Below, one piece after another: positions 19,183-30,822 of a DNA stretch of 64,000 nucleotides; within the stretch, counting starts at the first letter, position 1, and every line of letters begins with the position of its first letter. The stretch is from assembly GCF_024347595.1 (NCBI RefSeq), contig NZ_AP025507.1:806001-870000 (forward strand), given 5' to 3'. The notes beneath the pieces are model-generated. The model was not told where the DNA came from, ran no database searches, and saw only the letters and a list, made by a program, of their open reading frames with translations. A program made the translations under genes and the position numbers. This DNA is from Vibrio pomeroyi (lineage in GTDB: Bacteria; Pseudomonadota; Gammaproteobacteria; Enterobacterales; Vibrionaceae).

Positions 19183-20025
19183 ATGGAAAAAGTGTGGCAA
19201 GTAATAGATTTCCTACTCGCTCATAAGTTTATTTTTAGTGCGCTGATTATCAGTCTTATTTTAATCATCCGCCGAATCACCTTGTCTCGCATTAGAGGTG
19301 ATGTCGCTTTCCTTAGCGAAGACCAACGTAACTGGATGTCCCGTACCAAAAACGGCACCTTTGCGATTATTGTTATTACGCTGTTTATTCTCTGGAAATC
19401 TGAAATCAGTGAGTTTGCTCTGTCTGTGACTGCGATTGCCGTTGCGATAGTTGTGGCTTCGAAAGAGATCATCTTGTGTTTTACTGGCTCGATTCAACGT
19501 GCGAGTTCACGTTCATTCCGAATCGGTGACTGGATTGAGGTGGGTAAAATCAGTGGTGAGGTGATTGAACACAATCTGATGGCGACTGTGATTCAAGAAA
19601 TCGACTTGTATCATGGTCAATACCACTTCACAGGAAAGACAGCGACGCTGCCTAACAGCATGTTCTTTACTTATCCTGTAAAGAATCTCAACTTCATGAA
19701 GCGTTACGTTTACCATAGCTTTACGGTGACAGTGAAAGACTTCGTTAACCTGTACCCAATGGTGCCGGGTCTTATCGTCAAAATTGAAGAGCATTGTGAA
19801 GAGTTTATCGATGTCGCTCGTCGTTATAACGGTGTAATCGAAAAGCACGCTGGCGTCGACCTTCCGGGCTCTGAGCCGCATATCCACATCACAAGCAGTT
19901 CAACGGGTGAGCAAGAAGTCCACTTTATGATTTTCTGCCCGACGGAAAAAGCGATTCACCTAGAGCAAGACATCCGCAAAGACTTCATGGAAGCGTACGC
20001 TGAAGAGTTTCCAGCTACCGCATAA
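19183..20025 (+). CDS. small-conductance mechanosensitive channel (MscS family)
   Basis: 280 residues. Three hydrophobic segments (about 12-32, 60-78 and 82-105) lead into the MscS beta domain (SFRIGDWIEVGKISGEVIEHNLMATVIQEID) and a C-terminal alpha/beta domain. The pore-lining helix is atypical: it has fewer Gly/Ala pairs than E. coli MscS (AIAVAIVVASKEIILCFTGSI). It probably releases osmolytes on hypo-osmotic shock. A single gene. Confidence 0.88.
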   Translation: MEKVWQVIDFLLAHKFIFSALIISLILIIRRITLSRIRGDVAFLSEDQRNWMSRTKNGTFAIIVITLFILWKSEISEFALSVTAIAVAIVVASKEIILCFTGSIQRASSRSFRIGDWIEVGKISGEVIEHNLMATVIQEIDLYHGQYHFTGKTATLPNSMFFTYPVKNLNFMKRYVYHSFTVTVKDFVNLYPMVPGLIVKIEEHCEEFIDVARRYNGVIEKHAGVDLPGSEPHIHITSSSTGEQEVHFMIFCPTEKAIHLEQDIRKDFMEAYAEEFPATA

Positions 20026-20060
20026 TCCTCGCTTCATTTGTGAATGAACAAGCCGAATAA

Positions 20061-20101
20061 AAAGAAAGCCGAGAGCGATATCATCGACTCTCGGCTTTTT
20101 T
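20061..20101. terminator. bidirectional terminator
   Basis: AAAGCCGAGAG/CTCTCGGCTTT with a 12-nt loop and flanking A and T runs, between convergent genes. Confidence 0.9.
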
Positions 20102-20143
20102 GTATCTTCTTAATCAATCAATAAACAGATTAACCAACTGAAG

Positions 20144-20587
20144 TTAGTCTAAGTCAGCTATTGGCAACCAATCGACTTGTACGCCAGCTTGTTCAAACAT
20201 ATCTTGGCTTACCTTGATCTTGTCTCCCCAGCGAGAAAGGAAATCTTCACTTTGCTCAGGGCAGTGAACCGCAGAGATACCTGTTTGAATGATCTTCGCT
20301 GCACAGTTTGGACAAGGGAAGTGAGTCACCCAGATTTCACAGCTGTCTAAATCACGCTTAGCAAACAAGATTGCGTTTTCTTCTGCGTGTAAGGTTTTTA
20401 GGTATTTCATCTCACGATCATCAGTATCAGCGCTATCTGATACACCATGAGGATAGCCGTTAAAGCCTACTGAAACGATACGGTTGTGTTTGGTGATCAC
20501 AGCGCCAACTTGAGTGGATGGATCTTTACTCCAAGAGCCAACCAGCTCCGCCATTTGATAAAAACGTTTAGCCCATTTTGAAATCAT
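20144..20587 (-). CDS. dCMP deaminase-family protein
   Basis: 147 residues of the zinc-dependent cytidine/deoxycytidylate deaminase fold. Zinc site and proton shuttle are visible: HAEENAI (His, catalytic Glu) and PCPNCAAKI (two Cys). The N-terminal WAKRFYQMAELVGSWSKDPSTQVGAVI is typical of dCMP deaminases, which give dUMP for thymidylate synthesis. Confidence 0.92.
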   Translation of the reverse strand: MISKWAKRFYQMAELVGSWSKDPSTQVGAVITKHNRIVSVGFNGYPHGVSDSADTDDREMKYLKTLHAEENAILFAKRDLDSCEIWVTHFPCPNCAAKIIQTGISAVHCPEQSEDFLSRWGDKIKVSQDMFEQAGVQVDWLPIADLD

Positions 20588-20847
20588 GTGAATTACCTTA
20601 AGTAATTAAATATGAATACTTATCTACGAAGATACATGATGTTAATCAATATACCTAGTTACCAATAGCGAGAAAGGCTCATTTGAGGTGATTTTGTTAT
20701 CTACTTGTAAGTGTTTTATAAGCATCAGGTTTCTCGTTACACGTTGAAACACTTTTGCGAGTTATAATTGATATTCCTCGGACATTTGAAGCAATTGTGT
20801 TACGTAACTTTTATGCTGTTCAATTTCTCATAAGTGACGGTATAACC

Positions 20848-21984
20848 ATGCGTAAAAAGTTAATCCTTACGGCTCTTGCAAGCTCTCTTATTCTTGCTGG
20901 ATGTGGGCAAGATGCTCAGAATGCCAAGCAAGCGCCTTTACCTCTCGTAGCTGTACAGGATGTTAGCGTTGTTTCTCACCAGCAAAGTAAGTCGTACATC
21001 GGTCGTATTGAAGCCGTAGAAGACACGGCGATCACGGCGCAGGTTTCTGGCTATCTACAAAGCCGTCACTTCAAAGAAGGCCAAATGGTCGAGAAGGGTC
21101 AATTGCTTTACTCAATTGAGCCTTCATCATTTGAAGCGGAAGTAGCAAGCGCGAAAGCGGCTGTTGCTCAAGCGAATGCCAACCTTAAAAAAGCCGAACT
21201 TGATTTCAACCGTGGTAAGAACCTACTTCCTAAGGGCAGTATTTCTCAATCGGAATTTGATGCATTAACGGCAAACCTATTAGGTTCTCAAGCACAGCTA
21301 GAAGCAAGCCAAGCTCAGTTAAACGCCGCGAATGTCCAACTTTCTCACACCCAAATTATCGCGCCTTTCTCTGGAAGAATCAGTGACACTAAAGTAAGTA
21401 AAGGTGACCTAGTTTCACCGTCTTCAGGTGTACTAACGACTTTGGTTAGCCTAGACCCAATCCACGCATCGTTCAGCATCAGTGAGCGTGAGCGTATTGA
21501 GTTAGGTATGGATCGTATTGAAGGTGACGGCAGCAGCGATTCTGACCGTGTTGAAGTGCAAATCATGCTTGAAAATGGCGAAGCATTCGAACACCTAGGT
21601 CAGCTCGATTTCTTGGGAAACCGTATCAACCTAAACACTGGTACGATCGCGATGCGCGCGATTGCCGATAACCCAGACCAGCAATTGCTTCCTGGCCAGC
21701 ACGTTCGTGTTGATCTGCGTGAAAAGCAATCTATTGATGTTGTCACTATTCCTCGCCGCGCAGTTCAAACTGATCTTGAAGGTGACTTTGTTATGGTGCT
21801 AGTTGAAGGCGAAGCTGCTCCTGTGGCTGAACGTAGAAACATCGAGATGGGTCGTCAGGTTGAAGGTGGTGTGATTGTTCACTCTGGACTAGAGAAGGAC
21901 GATGCAGTTATCACTCAAGGCTTACAGCGTGTGCGTAATGGTATGTCTGTGCGCATTCAACCTGCTGCTGAAAAAGCTGAGTAA
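20848..21984 (+). CDS. RND efflux periplasmic adaptor (lipoprotein)
   Basis: 378 residues from the ATG at 20848, which yields a lipoprotein signal ([19 protein letters not shown]). An upstream extension to 20755 is rejected. Order of parts: lipoyl half ([12 protein letters not shown]), alpha-hairpin coiled coil (about 95-170), second lipoyl half ([20 protein letters not shown]), beta-barrel and membrane-proximal domain. It couples the RND pump encoded 11 bp downstream to a TolC-type channel that is not encoded here. Confidence 0.94.
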   Translation: MRKKLILTALASSLILAGCGQDAQNAKQAPLPLVAVQDVSVVSHQQSKSYIGRIEAVEDTAITAQVSGYLQSRHFKEGQMVEKGQLLYSIEPSSFEAEVASAKAAVAQANANLKKAELDFNRGKNLLPKGSISQSEFDALTANLLGSQAQLEASQAQLNAANVQLSHTQIIAPFSGRISDTKVSKGDLVSPSSGVLTTLVSLDPIHASFSISERERIELGMDRIEGDGSSDSDRVEVQIMLENGEAFEHLGQLDFLGNRINLNTGTIAMRAIADNPDQQLLPGQHVRVDLREKQSIDVVTIPRRAVQTDLEGDFVMVLVEGEAAPVAERRNIEMGRQVEGGVIVHSGLEKDDAVITQGLQRVRNGMSVRIQPAAEKAE

Positions 21985-21995
21985 GGGGCTTATTT

Positions 21996-24900
21996 ATGTT
22001 GAGTCGTTTCTTTATTCAAAGGCCTAAGTTTGCCCTTGTAATATCCATAATCTTAACGCTGGCGGGTGCGATTTCTCTCGCTATCTTGCCAGTGGCGGAA
22101 TATCCAAAAATCAGCCCGCCTTCTGTTAGTGTTACCGCATTCTACACAGGTGCAAGTGCTGAAGTAGTAGAACAGGCGATAGCCGACCCCATAGAAACGT
22201 CGGTTAACGGCGTTGAAGATATGATCTACATGTCTTCTAAGAGTGCTAATGATGGTTCATATAACCTTAATGTGACCTTTGATGTTGGTACTGATCCAGA
22301 TATGGCTCAGGTCAACGTTCAGAACCGAGTTGCTCAAATCGAATCAAAGCTTCCTCAAGAAGTTAGAATGGTGGGTGTTACCGTTAAAAAGCGTTCACCG
22401 GACCTTTTGATGGTATTGAACTTCTATTCGCCAAACGGTGAGTACGACGATCAATTCCTGATCAACTACGTTAACTTAAACATTAAAGACCAATTGGCAC
22501 GTGTGTCAGGCATTAGTGAAGTTAATGTGTTGGGTGGTGGTGAATACGCAATGCGTGTTTGGTTAGATCCTGAGAAAATGGCTAATCTCAATATCACCAC
22601 TTCAGACGTGAATCGCGCGTTGGCAGAGCAGAACGTTCAAGTTGCTGCAGGCCGTATTGGTGCTGCACCTTATAACAACGCTCAAGAAGTGCAGTTTAAC
22701 TTGGTAACAAAAGGCCGACTAGAAACGGCTGATGAGTTTGAAAATGTTGTTCTTCGTGCAACTCAAGACGGTTCAACGGTTTATCTAAAAGACATTGCAC
22801 GTGTTGAGCTTGGTAAAAAGTTCTACGATGGTAATGGTAAATACCGTGGTCAAGATGCGTCGATCGTAACGCTGTCACTTCAGTCAGACGCTAACGCACT
22901 GGAAAGTGGTAAAGCCGTAATGGCGATGCTCGACAACCTAAGCAAAAACTTCCCTGAAGGTGTCGCTTATGAAGCGAGTTACGACACGACAGTTTTCGTT
23001 GCTGAGTCGATCAAAGGGGTAGTAAAAACGCTGATCGAAGCGATCTTGCTGGTAATCGCAGTGACTTACCTGTTCTTGGGTAGTGCGCGTGCAACCTTGA
23101 TTCCTGTCGTCGCGATTCCGGTATCTTTGATCGGTACGTTTGCCATCATGCAGATGACGGGCTTTACCATCAACACGGTAACCCTGTTCGGTCTGATATT
23201 GGCGATTGGTATTGTAGTAGATGATGCGATCTTGGTTATCGAGAACGTTGATACCACGATGGCCAAAGACCCAACGATTTCACCGCGTAAAGCGACGCTT
23301 ATCGCGATGAAAGAAGTAACGGGTCCGATCATTACGTCTACCTTGGTTCTACTTGCGGTATTCATCCCTGTTGCGATGCTGCCAGGTATTACCGGCATCA
23401 TGTATCGTCAGTTCGCCCTGACTATCTGTATCGCCGTTGTTATCTCTTCGATTAACGCACTAACGTTGTCACCAGCATTGTGTTCATTGGTTCTGAAGCA
23501 AGGCGGTGGTAACACAGCTCGTTGGTACCAAGCGTTTAACCGTGGCCTAGAATCCGTAACTAACAAATACGGTCAAATTGCTGGCTTCTTAGTTAAGAAA
23601 GGCGTTCTGCTGTTCACTTTCTTCGTTGTTGCTTTGGCTGCTGTTACTTACTTCGCGAAAACAACGTCTACGGCGTTCGTACCTCAAGAAGATAAAGGTA
23701 TTTTGCTGGTTAACGTGCAGCTTCCTGACGCGGCATCACTGTCTCGTACAGAAGATGTGACTGAGCAATTACTAGAGATGGTTGAGCAAGAGCCGGGTGT
23801 TGATGGTGTAACACTGGTAAACGGCTACGCATTCATGACAGGTGCATCTGCATCGAATGGTGCGTCGATGTTCATCAAGCTTCACGATTGGGATACGCGT
23901 AACGCACTGGGCGGTCAACATTCAGCGCAGGCTATCTCACAGCGTATCAATGGGCGAGCAGCCACTGAACTGCCTCAGGCGATTGTTTTTGCTATGGGAC
24001 CGCCAGCGGTACCGGGTATGGGTGCAGCGTCTGGTTTTGAGTTTGTGCTTGAAGATACATTAGGTCGTAGCCGTACTGACCTTGCGATGGTTATGAATGA
24101 CGTGATTGCTGAGGCGACTAAACAGCCTGAGATTTCACACACATTCAGTACTTTCCGTGCGAACGTGCCTCACTACTATGTCGACATTGACCGTGAGAAA
24201 GCGCAGCAACTAGGTATTCCGCTGTCGGAAATCTTCCAAACACTACAAGGTAACCTGGGTTCGTTGTACGTGAACGACTTCACCATGTTTGGTAAGAACT
24301 TCCGCGTAACCATGCAAGCTGACAGTGATCACCGTAGCAGCATGGACGACCTACAACGATTCCACGTACGTTCGTCTAATGGTGAGATGATCCCGCTAAG
24401 TACGCTTGTTACTTACGACCAGATCTTCGAACCTGATGTAGCATGGCGTTACAACATGTACCGCAGTGCAGTGATCCAAGGCCAACCAGCACCGGGTTAC
24501 TCTAGTGGTGATGCGATTGCGGCGATGGAACGTGTAGCTGCAGAAGTTCTGCCACAAGGTTACCAGTACGAATGGACTGGTATGGCTTACCAAGAGGTAT
24601 TAGCGGGTAACCAAGCGATCTTCGCGTTCGCATTGGCACTGATCTTCATCTACTTGTTCATGGTGGCTCAATACGAGAGTTGGACCATACCGATTGCGAT
24701 TATCTTAGTAGTACCGGTCGCAACCTTAGGTTCCTTCTTGGCGTTGAACCTAACAGGCACACCGTTGAACCTATATGCACAGATTGGTTTGGTTCTCTTA
24801 ATAGCCTTGGCCGCGAAGAACGCAATCTTGATTGTGGAATTCGCGAAAGTTGAGCGTGAAGAGAAAGACGCACCAATCGAAGATGCGGCAGTGAAGGGCG

Positions 24901-25148
24901 GTACGCTACGTTTCCGTGCTGTAAACATGACGTCTTGGTCGTTCATCTTAGGTATCTTCCCGCTTATCTTCGCTGCGGGTGCTGGTCACGTGAGCCAGAA
25001 CTCTCTGGGTATTTCACTGATTGGTGGTCTGCTATGTGTGTTACTAGCGGGTACGTTCCTAATCCCTGGCTTCTACGCATTCGTGCAGCGTAAGCGTGAG
25101 AAGGCACACGGTGGTAATACCAAACTGATTCCACTGGATGACGAATAG
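21996..25148 (+). CDS. RND multidrug efflux permease
   Basis: 1050 residues, the usual HAE1/AcrB length with twelve membrane helices and two large periplasmic loops. Proton-relay aspartates lie in TM4 ([14 protein letters not shown]), and a TM10 lysine-containing segment ([14 protein letters not shown]) is present. The N-terminus [24 protein letters not shown] is typical. It forms an operon with the adaptor and exports hydrophobic or amphiphilic compounds. Vibrios carry many such pumps; which Vme/Vex member this is cannot be settled without comparison. Confidence 0.95.
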   Translation: MLSRFFIQRPKFALVISIILTLAGAISLAILPVAEYPKISPPSVSVTAFYTGASAEVVEQAIADPIETSVNGVEDMIYMSSKSANDGSYNLNVTFDVGTDPDMAQVNVQNRVAQIESKLPQEVRMVGVTVKKRSPDLLMVLNFYSPNGEYDDQFLINYVNLNIKDQLARVSGISEVNVLGGGEYAMRVWLDPEKMANLNITTSDVNRALAEQNVQVAAGRIGAAPYNNAQEVQFNLVTKGRLETADEFENVVLRATQDGSTVYLKDIARVELGKKFYDGNGKYRGQDASIVTLSLQSDANALESGKAVMAMLDNLSKNFPEGVAYEASYDTTVFVAESIKGVVKTLIEAILLVIAVTYLFLGSARATLIPVVAIPVSLIGTFAIMQMTGFTINTVTLFGLILAIGIVVDDAILVIENVDTTMAKDPTISPRKATLIAMKEVTGPIITSTLVLLAVFIPVAMLPGITGIMYRQFALTICIAVVISSINALTLSPALCSLVLKQGGGNTARWYQAFNRGLESVTNKYGQIAGFLVKKGVLLFTFFVVALAAVTYFAKTTSTAFVPQEDKGILLVNVQLPDAASLSRTEDVTEQLLEMVEQEPGVDGVTLVNGYAFMTGASASNGASMFIKLHDWDTRNALGGQHSAQAISQRINGRAATELPQAIVFAMGPPAVPGMGAASGFEFVLEDTLGRSRTDLAMVMNDVIAEATKQPEISHTFSTFRANVPHYYVDIDREKAQQLGIPLSEIFQTLQGNLGSLYVNDFTMFGKNFRVTMQADSDHRSSMDDLQRFHVRSSNGEMIPLSTLVTYDQIFEPDVAWRYNMYRSAVIQGQPAPGYSSGDAIAAMERVAAEVLPQGYQYEWTGMAYQEVLAGNQAIFAFALALIFIYLFMVAQYESWTIPIAIILVVPVATLGSFLALNLTGTPLNLYAQIGLVLLIALAAKNAILIVEFAKVEREEKDAPIEDAAVKGGTLRFRAVNMTSWSFILGIFPLIFAAGAGHVSQNSLGISLIGGLLCVLLAGTFLIPGFYAFVQRKREKAHGGNTKLIPLDDE

Positions 25149-25235
25149 GATAAGTTAATTTCAAGGGAGGTGGCTTGCTTGCCAAAGTAAGCCACAAACG
25201 AATCCCTTGTGAAAATTAATCCCTTATAAAAACTG

Positions 25236-25265
25236 AGGCTTAGCATTGCGCTAAGCCTTTTTTTA
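25236..25265 (+). terminator. terminator of the RND operon
   Basis: Stem AGGCTTAGC/GCTAAGCCT followed by a run of T. Between here and 25497 lies an AT-rich promoter region for the MaoC gene, otherwise empty. Confidence 0.88.
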
Positions 25266-25497
25266 TTCCACTTGTGAATAAAAACGCTATTTATATAATC
25301 AAATGTTTATTATGTGATAGAGCTAACACTCTAAATTGGGTTTTGTAATAAAATGATGTTTTATTAGTAAGTGTATGTTTATTATAAAAATAGCAAGGTT
25401 CAGCTAACGGGTGTATGCTCGAAAACATTTGCACAATAGTGTGAAGTGTTTCAAAATTACGAAGTTATATTGAAATTTTTTGTGCATTGAGGTTCTT

Positions 25498-26184
25498 ATG
25501 AAAGTCATTGATTTATTTAAACACCGAGGCGACAGCGTGTCTTCGCAACACTCAGAGTTTATGCAATGGATGTCTCCAGCTCTTAGAGATTACTGGGGTG
25601 ACTTTCTTAATCGTACGCAAAATAGCCATTTCTTTGCGTGGGTTCGTGATCACCACAAACCTGCAGTAAATGAAGATGCACCAGAGATGCCTGTGGAGCA
25701 ACCGATCGTATTAAAGCCTGAAGCACAGCTTGTGTTTGACGAGCTTAATCAGCAGATCGGTGAAGTCATCCATACTGGCGACTGGATCAATGTAAGTCAA
25801 GACCGTATTAACCAGTTCGGCCTTGTGACTGAAGACATGCAGTGGATCCACACTGAGCCTTCTAAGGCAGAAACAGACTCTCCGTTCAAAACAACCATCG
25901 CACATGGTTTTTTAACTTTGTCTCTGCTTCCTCGCCTTACTGACAGCGTTGATCCTGACAAGTCTCAATTTCCAACAGCGAAGATGGTTGTAAACATTGG
26001 TCTTAACCAAGTACGTTTCCCATACCCTGTGAAATCAGGCAGCAACGTTCGTGCTAAAAGTACGCTAACAAAAGTGACGCCAATTAAGAAAGGCCTAGAG
26101 ATTGAGCGCGAAATACGCGTAGAAATCGAAGGTATTCGTCGTCCTGGCGCTGTTATCGTTTCGGTGATTCAACTTCACTTCTAA
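25498..26184 (+). CDS. MaoC-like hotdog-fold dehydratase
   Basis: 228 residues. The start at 25498 has an AGG Shine-Dalgarno; an in-frame start six codons upstream is less likely. The C-terminal half has the R-specific enoyl-CoA hydratase pattern (FGLVTEDMQWIHTEPSKAETDSPFKTTIAHGFLTLSLL), with the catalytic Asp/His region in hydratase motif 2. The first 80 residues are extra and helical. Likely role: hydration of short enoyl-CoA in fatty-acid or PHA metabolism. Confidence 0.9.
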   Translation: MKVIDLFKHRGDSVSSQHSEFMQWMSPALRDYWGDFLNRTQNSHFFAWVRDHHKPAVNEDAPEMPVEQPIVLKPEAQLVFDELNQQIGEVIHTGDWINVSQDRINQFGLVTEDMQWIHTEPSKAETDSPFKTTIAHGFLTLSLLPRLTDSVDPDKSQFPTAKMVVNIGLNQVRFPYPVKSGSNVRAKSTLTKVTPIKKGLEIEREIRVEIEGIRRPGAVIVSVIQLHF

Positions 26185-26216
26185 GTGATTTGTAAACAAG
26201 CGATTTATAAAGATTC

Positions 26217-26249
26217 AAAAAAAGAGAGAGCATAGTGCTCTCTCTTTTT
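26217..26249. terminator. bidirectional terminator
   Basis: AAAGAGAGAGC/GCTCTCTCTTT between the MaoC gene and the convergent pstS-like gene. Confidence 0.88.
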
Positions 26250-26275
26250 GTTTCCATAAGATAAAACTCGCTCAC

Positions 26276-27091
26276 TTATTTAATGCGAGTGTAGCCGTAT
26301 TCTTCGATAAGATCTTGCCCTTGCTCTGACTTCACGAACTTGATGAAGTCTTTGCTTTCTTCAGAAACAGAATCTGTTTTGTGCAGCAATAAGAATGGGC
26401 GAGCTAGTTCATAGCTGTGGTTGGCAATGTTCTTAGATGTCGGCTCTACGCCTTCAAATGTGATTGCTTTAATCGAACGGTCGATAGAACCTACAGAGAT
26501 AAAACCAATCGCGTGTGGGTTATGGTTAACAATCGTCTTTACCATGCTGTTGCTGTTTACAACCAAGTTATTTGGGTTGATGTCAGACACTAGACGGTCA
26601 TTAATGATTTTCGTTAAACCCAGTAAGCTCTCGAAGCTGTAACGTGAACCAGAAGACGCTTCACGAGTCACAACCGCAATAGGCTGATCGGCACCACCTA
26701 CGGCTTTCCAGTTGGTGATTTTGCCCTTGTAGATATCGAATAACTGTTCGCGAGTAACGTTACTTACACCGTTCGAACGGTTAGTTACGACCGCTAGGCC
26801 ATCAAAAGCAATCGGGAACACTTTCAGTTTGTCGCTCTGTTCACGATCCGTTAAGTAGCGTGAGGTCATACCGATATCAGACACACCTTTATTAACCATG
26901 GTAATGCCTGCTGTAGAACCGATGCCCTGAACCGCAATGTAGTTATCAGGGTGAGTCTTGTTGTACTCCTCAGCTAATACATCCATCACTCGTGATACCG
27001 AAGTGGAGCCCGAAATATTGGTTTCTTGTGCAAAAGCAGCGTGAGAAGACAGGGCTAAGGATAAAAGAGAGGCAATCGCGACTCGTAACAT
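26276..27091 (-). CDS. PstS-family phosphate-binding protein
   Basis: 271 residues from the ATG at 27091, with GGAG 9 nt upstream; an earlier TTG two codons upstream is rejected. Cleavable signal peptide (…SLALSSHAAFA), then phosphate-loop motifs SGSTSV near the mature N-terminus and REASSGSRYSFE. It is a periplasmic receptor of the PBP-like phosphate family. No pstCAB lies beside it, so it may be an orphan or signalling receptor. Confidence 0.9.
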   Translation of the reverse strand: MLRVAIASLLSLALSSHAAFAQETNISGSTSVSRVMDVLAEEYNKTHPDNYIAVQGIGSTAGITMVNKGVSDIGMTSRYLTDREQSDKLKVFPIAFDGLAVVTNRSNGVSNVTREQLFDIYKGKITNWKAVGGADQPIAVVTREASSGSRYSFESLLGLTKIINDRLVSDINPNNLVVNSNSMVKTIVNHNPHAIGFISVGSIDRSIKAITFEGVEPTSKNIANHSYELARPFLLLHKTDSVSEESKDFIKFVKSEQGQDLIEEYGYTRIK

Positions 27092-27344
27092 AAACAACTC
27101 CTAGTTAATAACATTTGTCGCATATGATAGGTCGGTTATATGACACTTTTGTGAAATTCTATACGCTCGATGTATAGCTGCCGGGTTCGTTTTTGAAAGT
27201 AAGATAACTTTGGAGGAGAAGGATTCGTTTCTGGGAGCTGGGCGGGTATTTTGTTTTCGCTGGTTCGCTAAAATGTTCGTTGAGTCCTAAGCTAAGTAGA
27301 GGAATTCACTACTTAGAAGTTTCTATGAAGTTACAAGGGGTGTT

Positions 27345-27707
27345 ATGTCCGTTATTCATATAGAACTGAATCGTCTTTTAATTGGAGCTGAGAGGCTCTG
27401 TACTTCTCGAAATAGCAATTTACCGGTCGAGCTAGGCAAATCCCTATATGAAGAGTATGAGGGCGGTGTGCTGTTTTCTCAGGCCCATTACCTGCTCGAC
27501 TCATCTCATAGTGATTATACAAATGAGATAGCCTGCGTGACCTTTGATGAATCGTTATCTTGCTGGTTGGTGATGGTGCCGCTTGAAGACGATACCGAAA
27601 CTGACTCCGTGAATTGGGCACCTTATCCCTACCTTCCTAAATCGAAGGATCTTGATGCTATTCTGGCTGAACTAGAAAAAGATCCTAAATCGTATTTTTG
27701 GTCATAA
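27345..27707 (+). CDS. hypothetical cytoplasmic protein
   Basis: 120 residues, acidic, no signal or membrane segment. Tryptophan- and proline-rich C-terminal part (NWAPYPYLPKSKDLDAILAELEKDPKSYFWS). No family recognised. GGGGTG lies 4 nt before the ATG. The 250 bp before it hold only the upstream region of the pstS-like gene. Confidence 0.65.
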   Translation: MSVIHIELNRLLIGAERLCTSRNSNLPVELGKSLYEEYEGGVLFSQAHYLLDSSHSDYTNEIACVTFDESLSCWLVMVPLEDDTETDSVNWAPYPYLPKSKDLDAILAELEKDPKSYFWS

Positions 27708-27804
27708 CCGACCACTTCAACGTCGCTGGTGGCTGAACCTCATAGCGAGTGGCGCAACGCCAAAGCTTAACCACTTGCGCCTAACCAACTTGTTTCCCTA
27801 CACT

Positions 27805-28635
27805 TTAGACGGGCGGTTTAATGCCTTGTTGTTGCGCTCGTGCGATTAACGAACGGAAGTCTTTTGGCGTTTTTCCGTGATAAGTTTTAAAGGCAGTACT
27901 GAAGTGAGCGGCACTTTTAAAGCCTGATTCATAAGCAATTTGAGTGATCGATTTATCCGATGTTCTTAATTGCGTAGCGGCGTGGGCAATTCGCTTGATC
28001 TTCAGTAGATTCGAAAACGACAGATCTTCAGCAGACAAACGACGTTTAAGCGTTGCTGGCGACATTCCCATGTAACTCGCGAGCGTGTCCAAAGAGATAT
28101 TGTTTTCTATGTTTTGTTCAATGTAATGAATGACTTTTTGTGTCACGGTTAATCTCGAAGCTCGAGCTATGATGACCAAAAGAGCAGGGTATTGCTCTAC
28201 CATCAGCGACAGCAAACTTAAGCCTAATTGAGTGAGTGCGTAGTCATTTTGAGAAGAAGAATTGGCGATCGACATGATGAGCTCTTTCAACTGGTAGATT
28301 TCAGTATCAGTTTGATTGAACTTGATGTATTTGTCTGGGATTCGAGTGGATTCTAGATCGCTGAATTGGTTGATGAACTTCTGAAAAATAGCCAAATCGA
28401 AATCTAAGCAGGTTGCGCTAAATTCGCCATTTTCAGTGTTAACCGTGATGTCTTTAATCTGACCAGAATTGTAAAGTGTGAAATCGCCCGCTTGTAACGA
28501 GGCTTCAGTGCCATTAGGTAGCACGAAAGAAATGCTGCCCTTCGATACCATGAATATACCGTTTTTAGAGGCAGGGTAGCGTTCTCGTTTCCTGGGAATG
28601 AAGTTTCTAAACTGAGTAACTGTGATTGATGACAT
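27805..28635 (-). CDS. AraC-family transcriptional regulator
   Basis: 276 residues. An N-terminal cupin-like sensor half is followed by the double helix-turn-helix of AraC/XylS proteins (LDTLASYMGMSPATLKRRLSAEDLSFSNLLKIKRIAHAATQLRTSDKSITQIAYESGFKSAAHFSTAFKTYHGKTPKDFR). The layout resembles the ToxT/GadX-like group, but the effector and targets are unknown. No divergent partner is close. Confidence 0.92.
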   Translation of the reverse strand: MSSITVTQFRNFIPRKRERYPASKNGIFMVSKGSISFVLPNGTEASLQAGDFTLYNSGQIKDITVNTENGEFSATCLDFDLAIFQKFINQFSDLESTRIPDKYIKFNQTDTEIYQLKELIMSIANSSSQNDYALTQLGLSLLSLMVEQYPALLVIIARASRLTVTQKVIHYIEQNIENNISLDTLASYMGMSPATLKRRLSAEDLSFSNLLKIKRIAHAATQLRTSDKSITQIAYESGFKSAAHFSTAFKTYHGKTPKDFRSLIARAQQQGIKPPV

Positions 28636-28716
28636 AGTGCGCTTCTTTGACGTTGTAAATTGGTTGCTTATTGATTGTTTTTTTTAAGTATTGTTTAAGC
28701 ATGAGACATTTACAAA

Positions 28717-28742
28717 AAAGGCGCTAATAATTAGCGCCTTTA
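28717..28742 (-). terminator. terminator of rnb
   Basis: GGCGCTAA/TTAGCGCC hairpin with flanking A and T runs. It lies about 75 bp below the rnb stop on the minus strand. Confidence 0.85.
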
Positions 28743-28815
28743 GAAGTGAACCTTGAAGCTTTAAAGCTTTTGACCTTGAAGGGCCTAACCTTGCAAGCTG
28801 TAACCGTTATAGGTC

Positions 28816-30822
28816 TTAAGCTTCGGTTTCGTCTGTTGTTTCAGGCTCGCTAGGCAAGTCCGCAAATACTTGAGTCGGTTTAGCGACTAAGTTACGGTTT
28901 TCCTGATTAACTTCTGAGAGAACTACTTCTAAAACGTCTCCCAGTTTGTATACCATTTCTTTATCGATAGATACAGTGCCCATATCACTGTTGCACTCGA
29001 TTCTCTCTTTATTATCAAGAATGAGAGAACCAGGGATAAATGCCGCAGCACCATTCTCTAGTAAACGAACACGCATACCCGCACGGTTAATGTCGAAGAT
29101 CTCTGCTTGGAAGCGAGTTTCTTCTGTTGGAGCGTTCGCCAGAGTGCGAGCATATAACCAATCGCCAACATTACGCTCAGCCATACCGTGGTGACGGCGG
29201 TGTAGAGCAAGTTCATCACCAATGGTTTCATCTGGTGTTTGAATTGGCGCTTTACCTAGGATGTGCGCTTTAAGCATACGGTGGTTAATCATGTCGCCGT
29301 ATTTACGGATTGGAGATGTCCAAGTCGCGTAAATGTCTAAACCCATTGCGTAGTGAGGCGCAGGCTCATTGCTGATCTCGCTGTACGCTTGGAATTTACG
29401 AATACGGTTGTCGTAGTAGCTGTTGTCTAACGAACCCAACCAACGACGCAGCGTTGCGAATCCTTCAAGAGAAACAATCTGTTCTTCAGTGAATGGTGTT
29501 TCCGCTTGCGGGTTCACCAGTTCAAGAACGTCAGCAACTTTCTCAGCTTTGAAACCAGAGTGGCAGTTAAACACACCTTGGTTGAAGCTCTCTTTTAACA
29601 CTCGACCTGCACAGATGTTTGCGCTGATCATCGACTCTTCAACTAACTTGTTCGCGCTACGACGCATGTCAGCGTGAATAGCAACAACATCGTTATCTTC
29701 GCTAAGTTCAAAGCGGTAGTCAGGACGATCAGGGAACACAACAGCGTTTGCTGAGCGCCATGCTGAACGTGCTTGAGCGAATTGATGAAGGTCAGAAACA
29801 ATCGCAGCGATCTCTTCTGATGGCTGCCACTTCTCTGAAGCACCCGTTTCTAGCCAGTCTGATACATTGTCGTAAGCAAGACGAGCGTGAGACTTGATGT
29901 TTGCAGCGAAGAAGTTGATGTCGTCGCCGATAACGCCATCTTTAGATACCGTTACTGTGCAGCATAGAGCAGGGCGAACTTCGTTCTCGATAAGTGAACA
30001 CAAGTTGTCTGCAAGATCACGAGGCAACATTGGGATGTTACGACCCGGGAGGTAAATCGTGAAACCACGCTCACGAGCTACTTTATCCATAGCATCATCA
30101 GGAGAGATGTAAGCCGTAGGATCAGCAATCGCGATAGTCAGTTCAAAATCACCGTTTTCTTTCTTCTTCGCGTAAAGCGCATCATCCATATCTTTTGTGC
30201 TTTCACCATCGATGGTCACAAAAGGTACGTGCGTCATGTCTACACGTTCAAGATCGGCGTCATCATTGATCTGCCAGTTGTCGATGCCTGCAGGCTCGCT
30301 GTTTGGTAGGTCGTTCTGTGCCAGCGTTACCCACCAAGGTGCGATCTTGTCATCAGCGTCTGTGATTTTTTCAGAGATCTGAGCTAAGAAGCCGTTGTCA
30401 CCTTTTAATGGGTGTTGAACGATGTGAGCAACAACCCAGTCACCTTCTTTAAGCGTTTCAGGGTTTAAACCCTTCATTGCTTTCGCTTTTAGTTGCAGCT
30501 TTTTCAGTTGCGGGTGATCAGGAACAACGTTCAAACGGCCTTTGAAAAGCTTCACTCGTGCAATAAAGCGAGTAAGACCTTGTTCAACCAATTCCTCTGG
30601 CTCTGCTACTTCGCGCTCTTTCTCGGTGCGAATGATGGCAATCACCTTGTCACCGTGAACACATTTCTTCATGTACGGAGGCGGGATAAAGAAGCTTGTT
30701 TTGCTATCAACTTCGAGAAAACCAAAGCCTTTTTCAGTGGCTTTGATAGTACCTTCCTTTTTAGGGAGGGTTTCTTGGATTTGCTGCTTGAGCTGAGCGA
30801 GTAGAGGATTATCTTGAAACAT
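28816..30822 (-). CDS. rnb: exoribonuclease II
   Basis: 668 residues from the ATG at 30822, chosen because the protein then begins [16 protein letters not shown], as E. coli RNase II does; an upstream TTG extension is rejected. Cold-shock domains ([24 protein letters not shown]) are followed by the RNB catalytic domain ([17 protein letters not shown] with its cluster of aspartates, [10 protein letters not shown]) and a C-terminal S1 domain. It is a processive 3'-5' hydrolytic exoribonuclease for single-stranded mRNA decay. Confidence 0.95.
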   Translation of the reverse strand: MFQDNPLLAQLKQQIQETLPKKEGTIKATEKGFGFLEVDSKTSFFIPPPYMKKCVHGDKVIAIIRTEKEREVAEPEELVEQGLTRFIARVKLFKGRLNVVPDHPQLKKLQLKAKAMKGLNPETLKEGDWVVAHIVQHPLKGDNGFLAQISEKITDADDKIAPWWVTLAQNDLPNSEPAGIDNWQINDDADLERVDMTHVPFVTIDGESTKDMDDALYAKKKENGDFELTIAIADPTAYISPDDAMDKVARERGFTIYLPGRNIPMLPRDLADNLCSLIENEVRPALCCTVTVSKDGVIGDDINFFAANIKSHARLAYDNVSDWLETGASEKWQPSEEIAAIVSDLHQFAQARSAWRSANAVVFPDRPDYRFELSEDNDVVAIHADMRRSANKLVEESMISANICAGRVLKESFNQGVFNCHSGFKAEKVADVLELVNPQAETPFTEEQIVSLEGFATLRRWLGSLDNSYYDNRIRKFQAYSEISNEPAPHYAMGLDIYATWTSPIRKYGDMINHRMLKAHILGKAPIQTPDETIGDELALHRRHHGMAERNVGDWLYARTLANAPTEETRFQAEIFDINRAGMRVRLLENGAAAFIPGSLILDNKERIECNSDMGTVSIDKEMVYKLGDVLEVVLSEVNQENRNLVAKPTQVFADLPSEPETTDETEA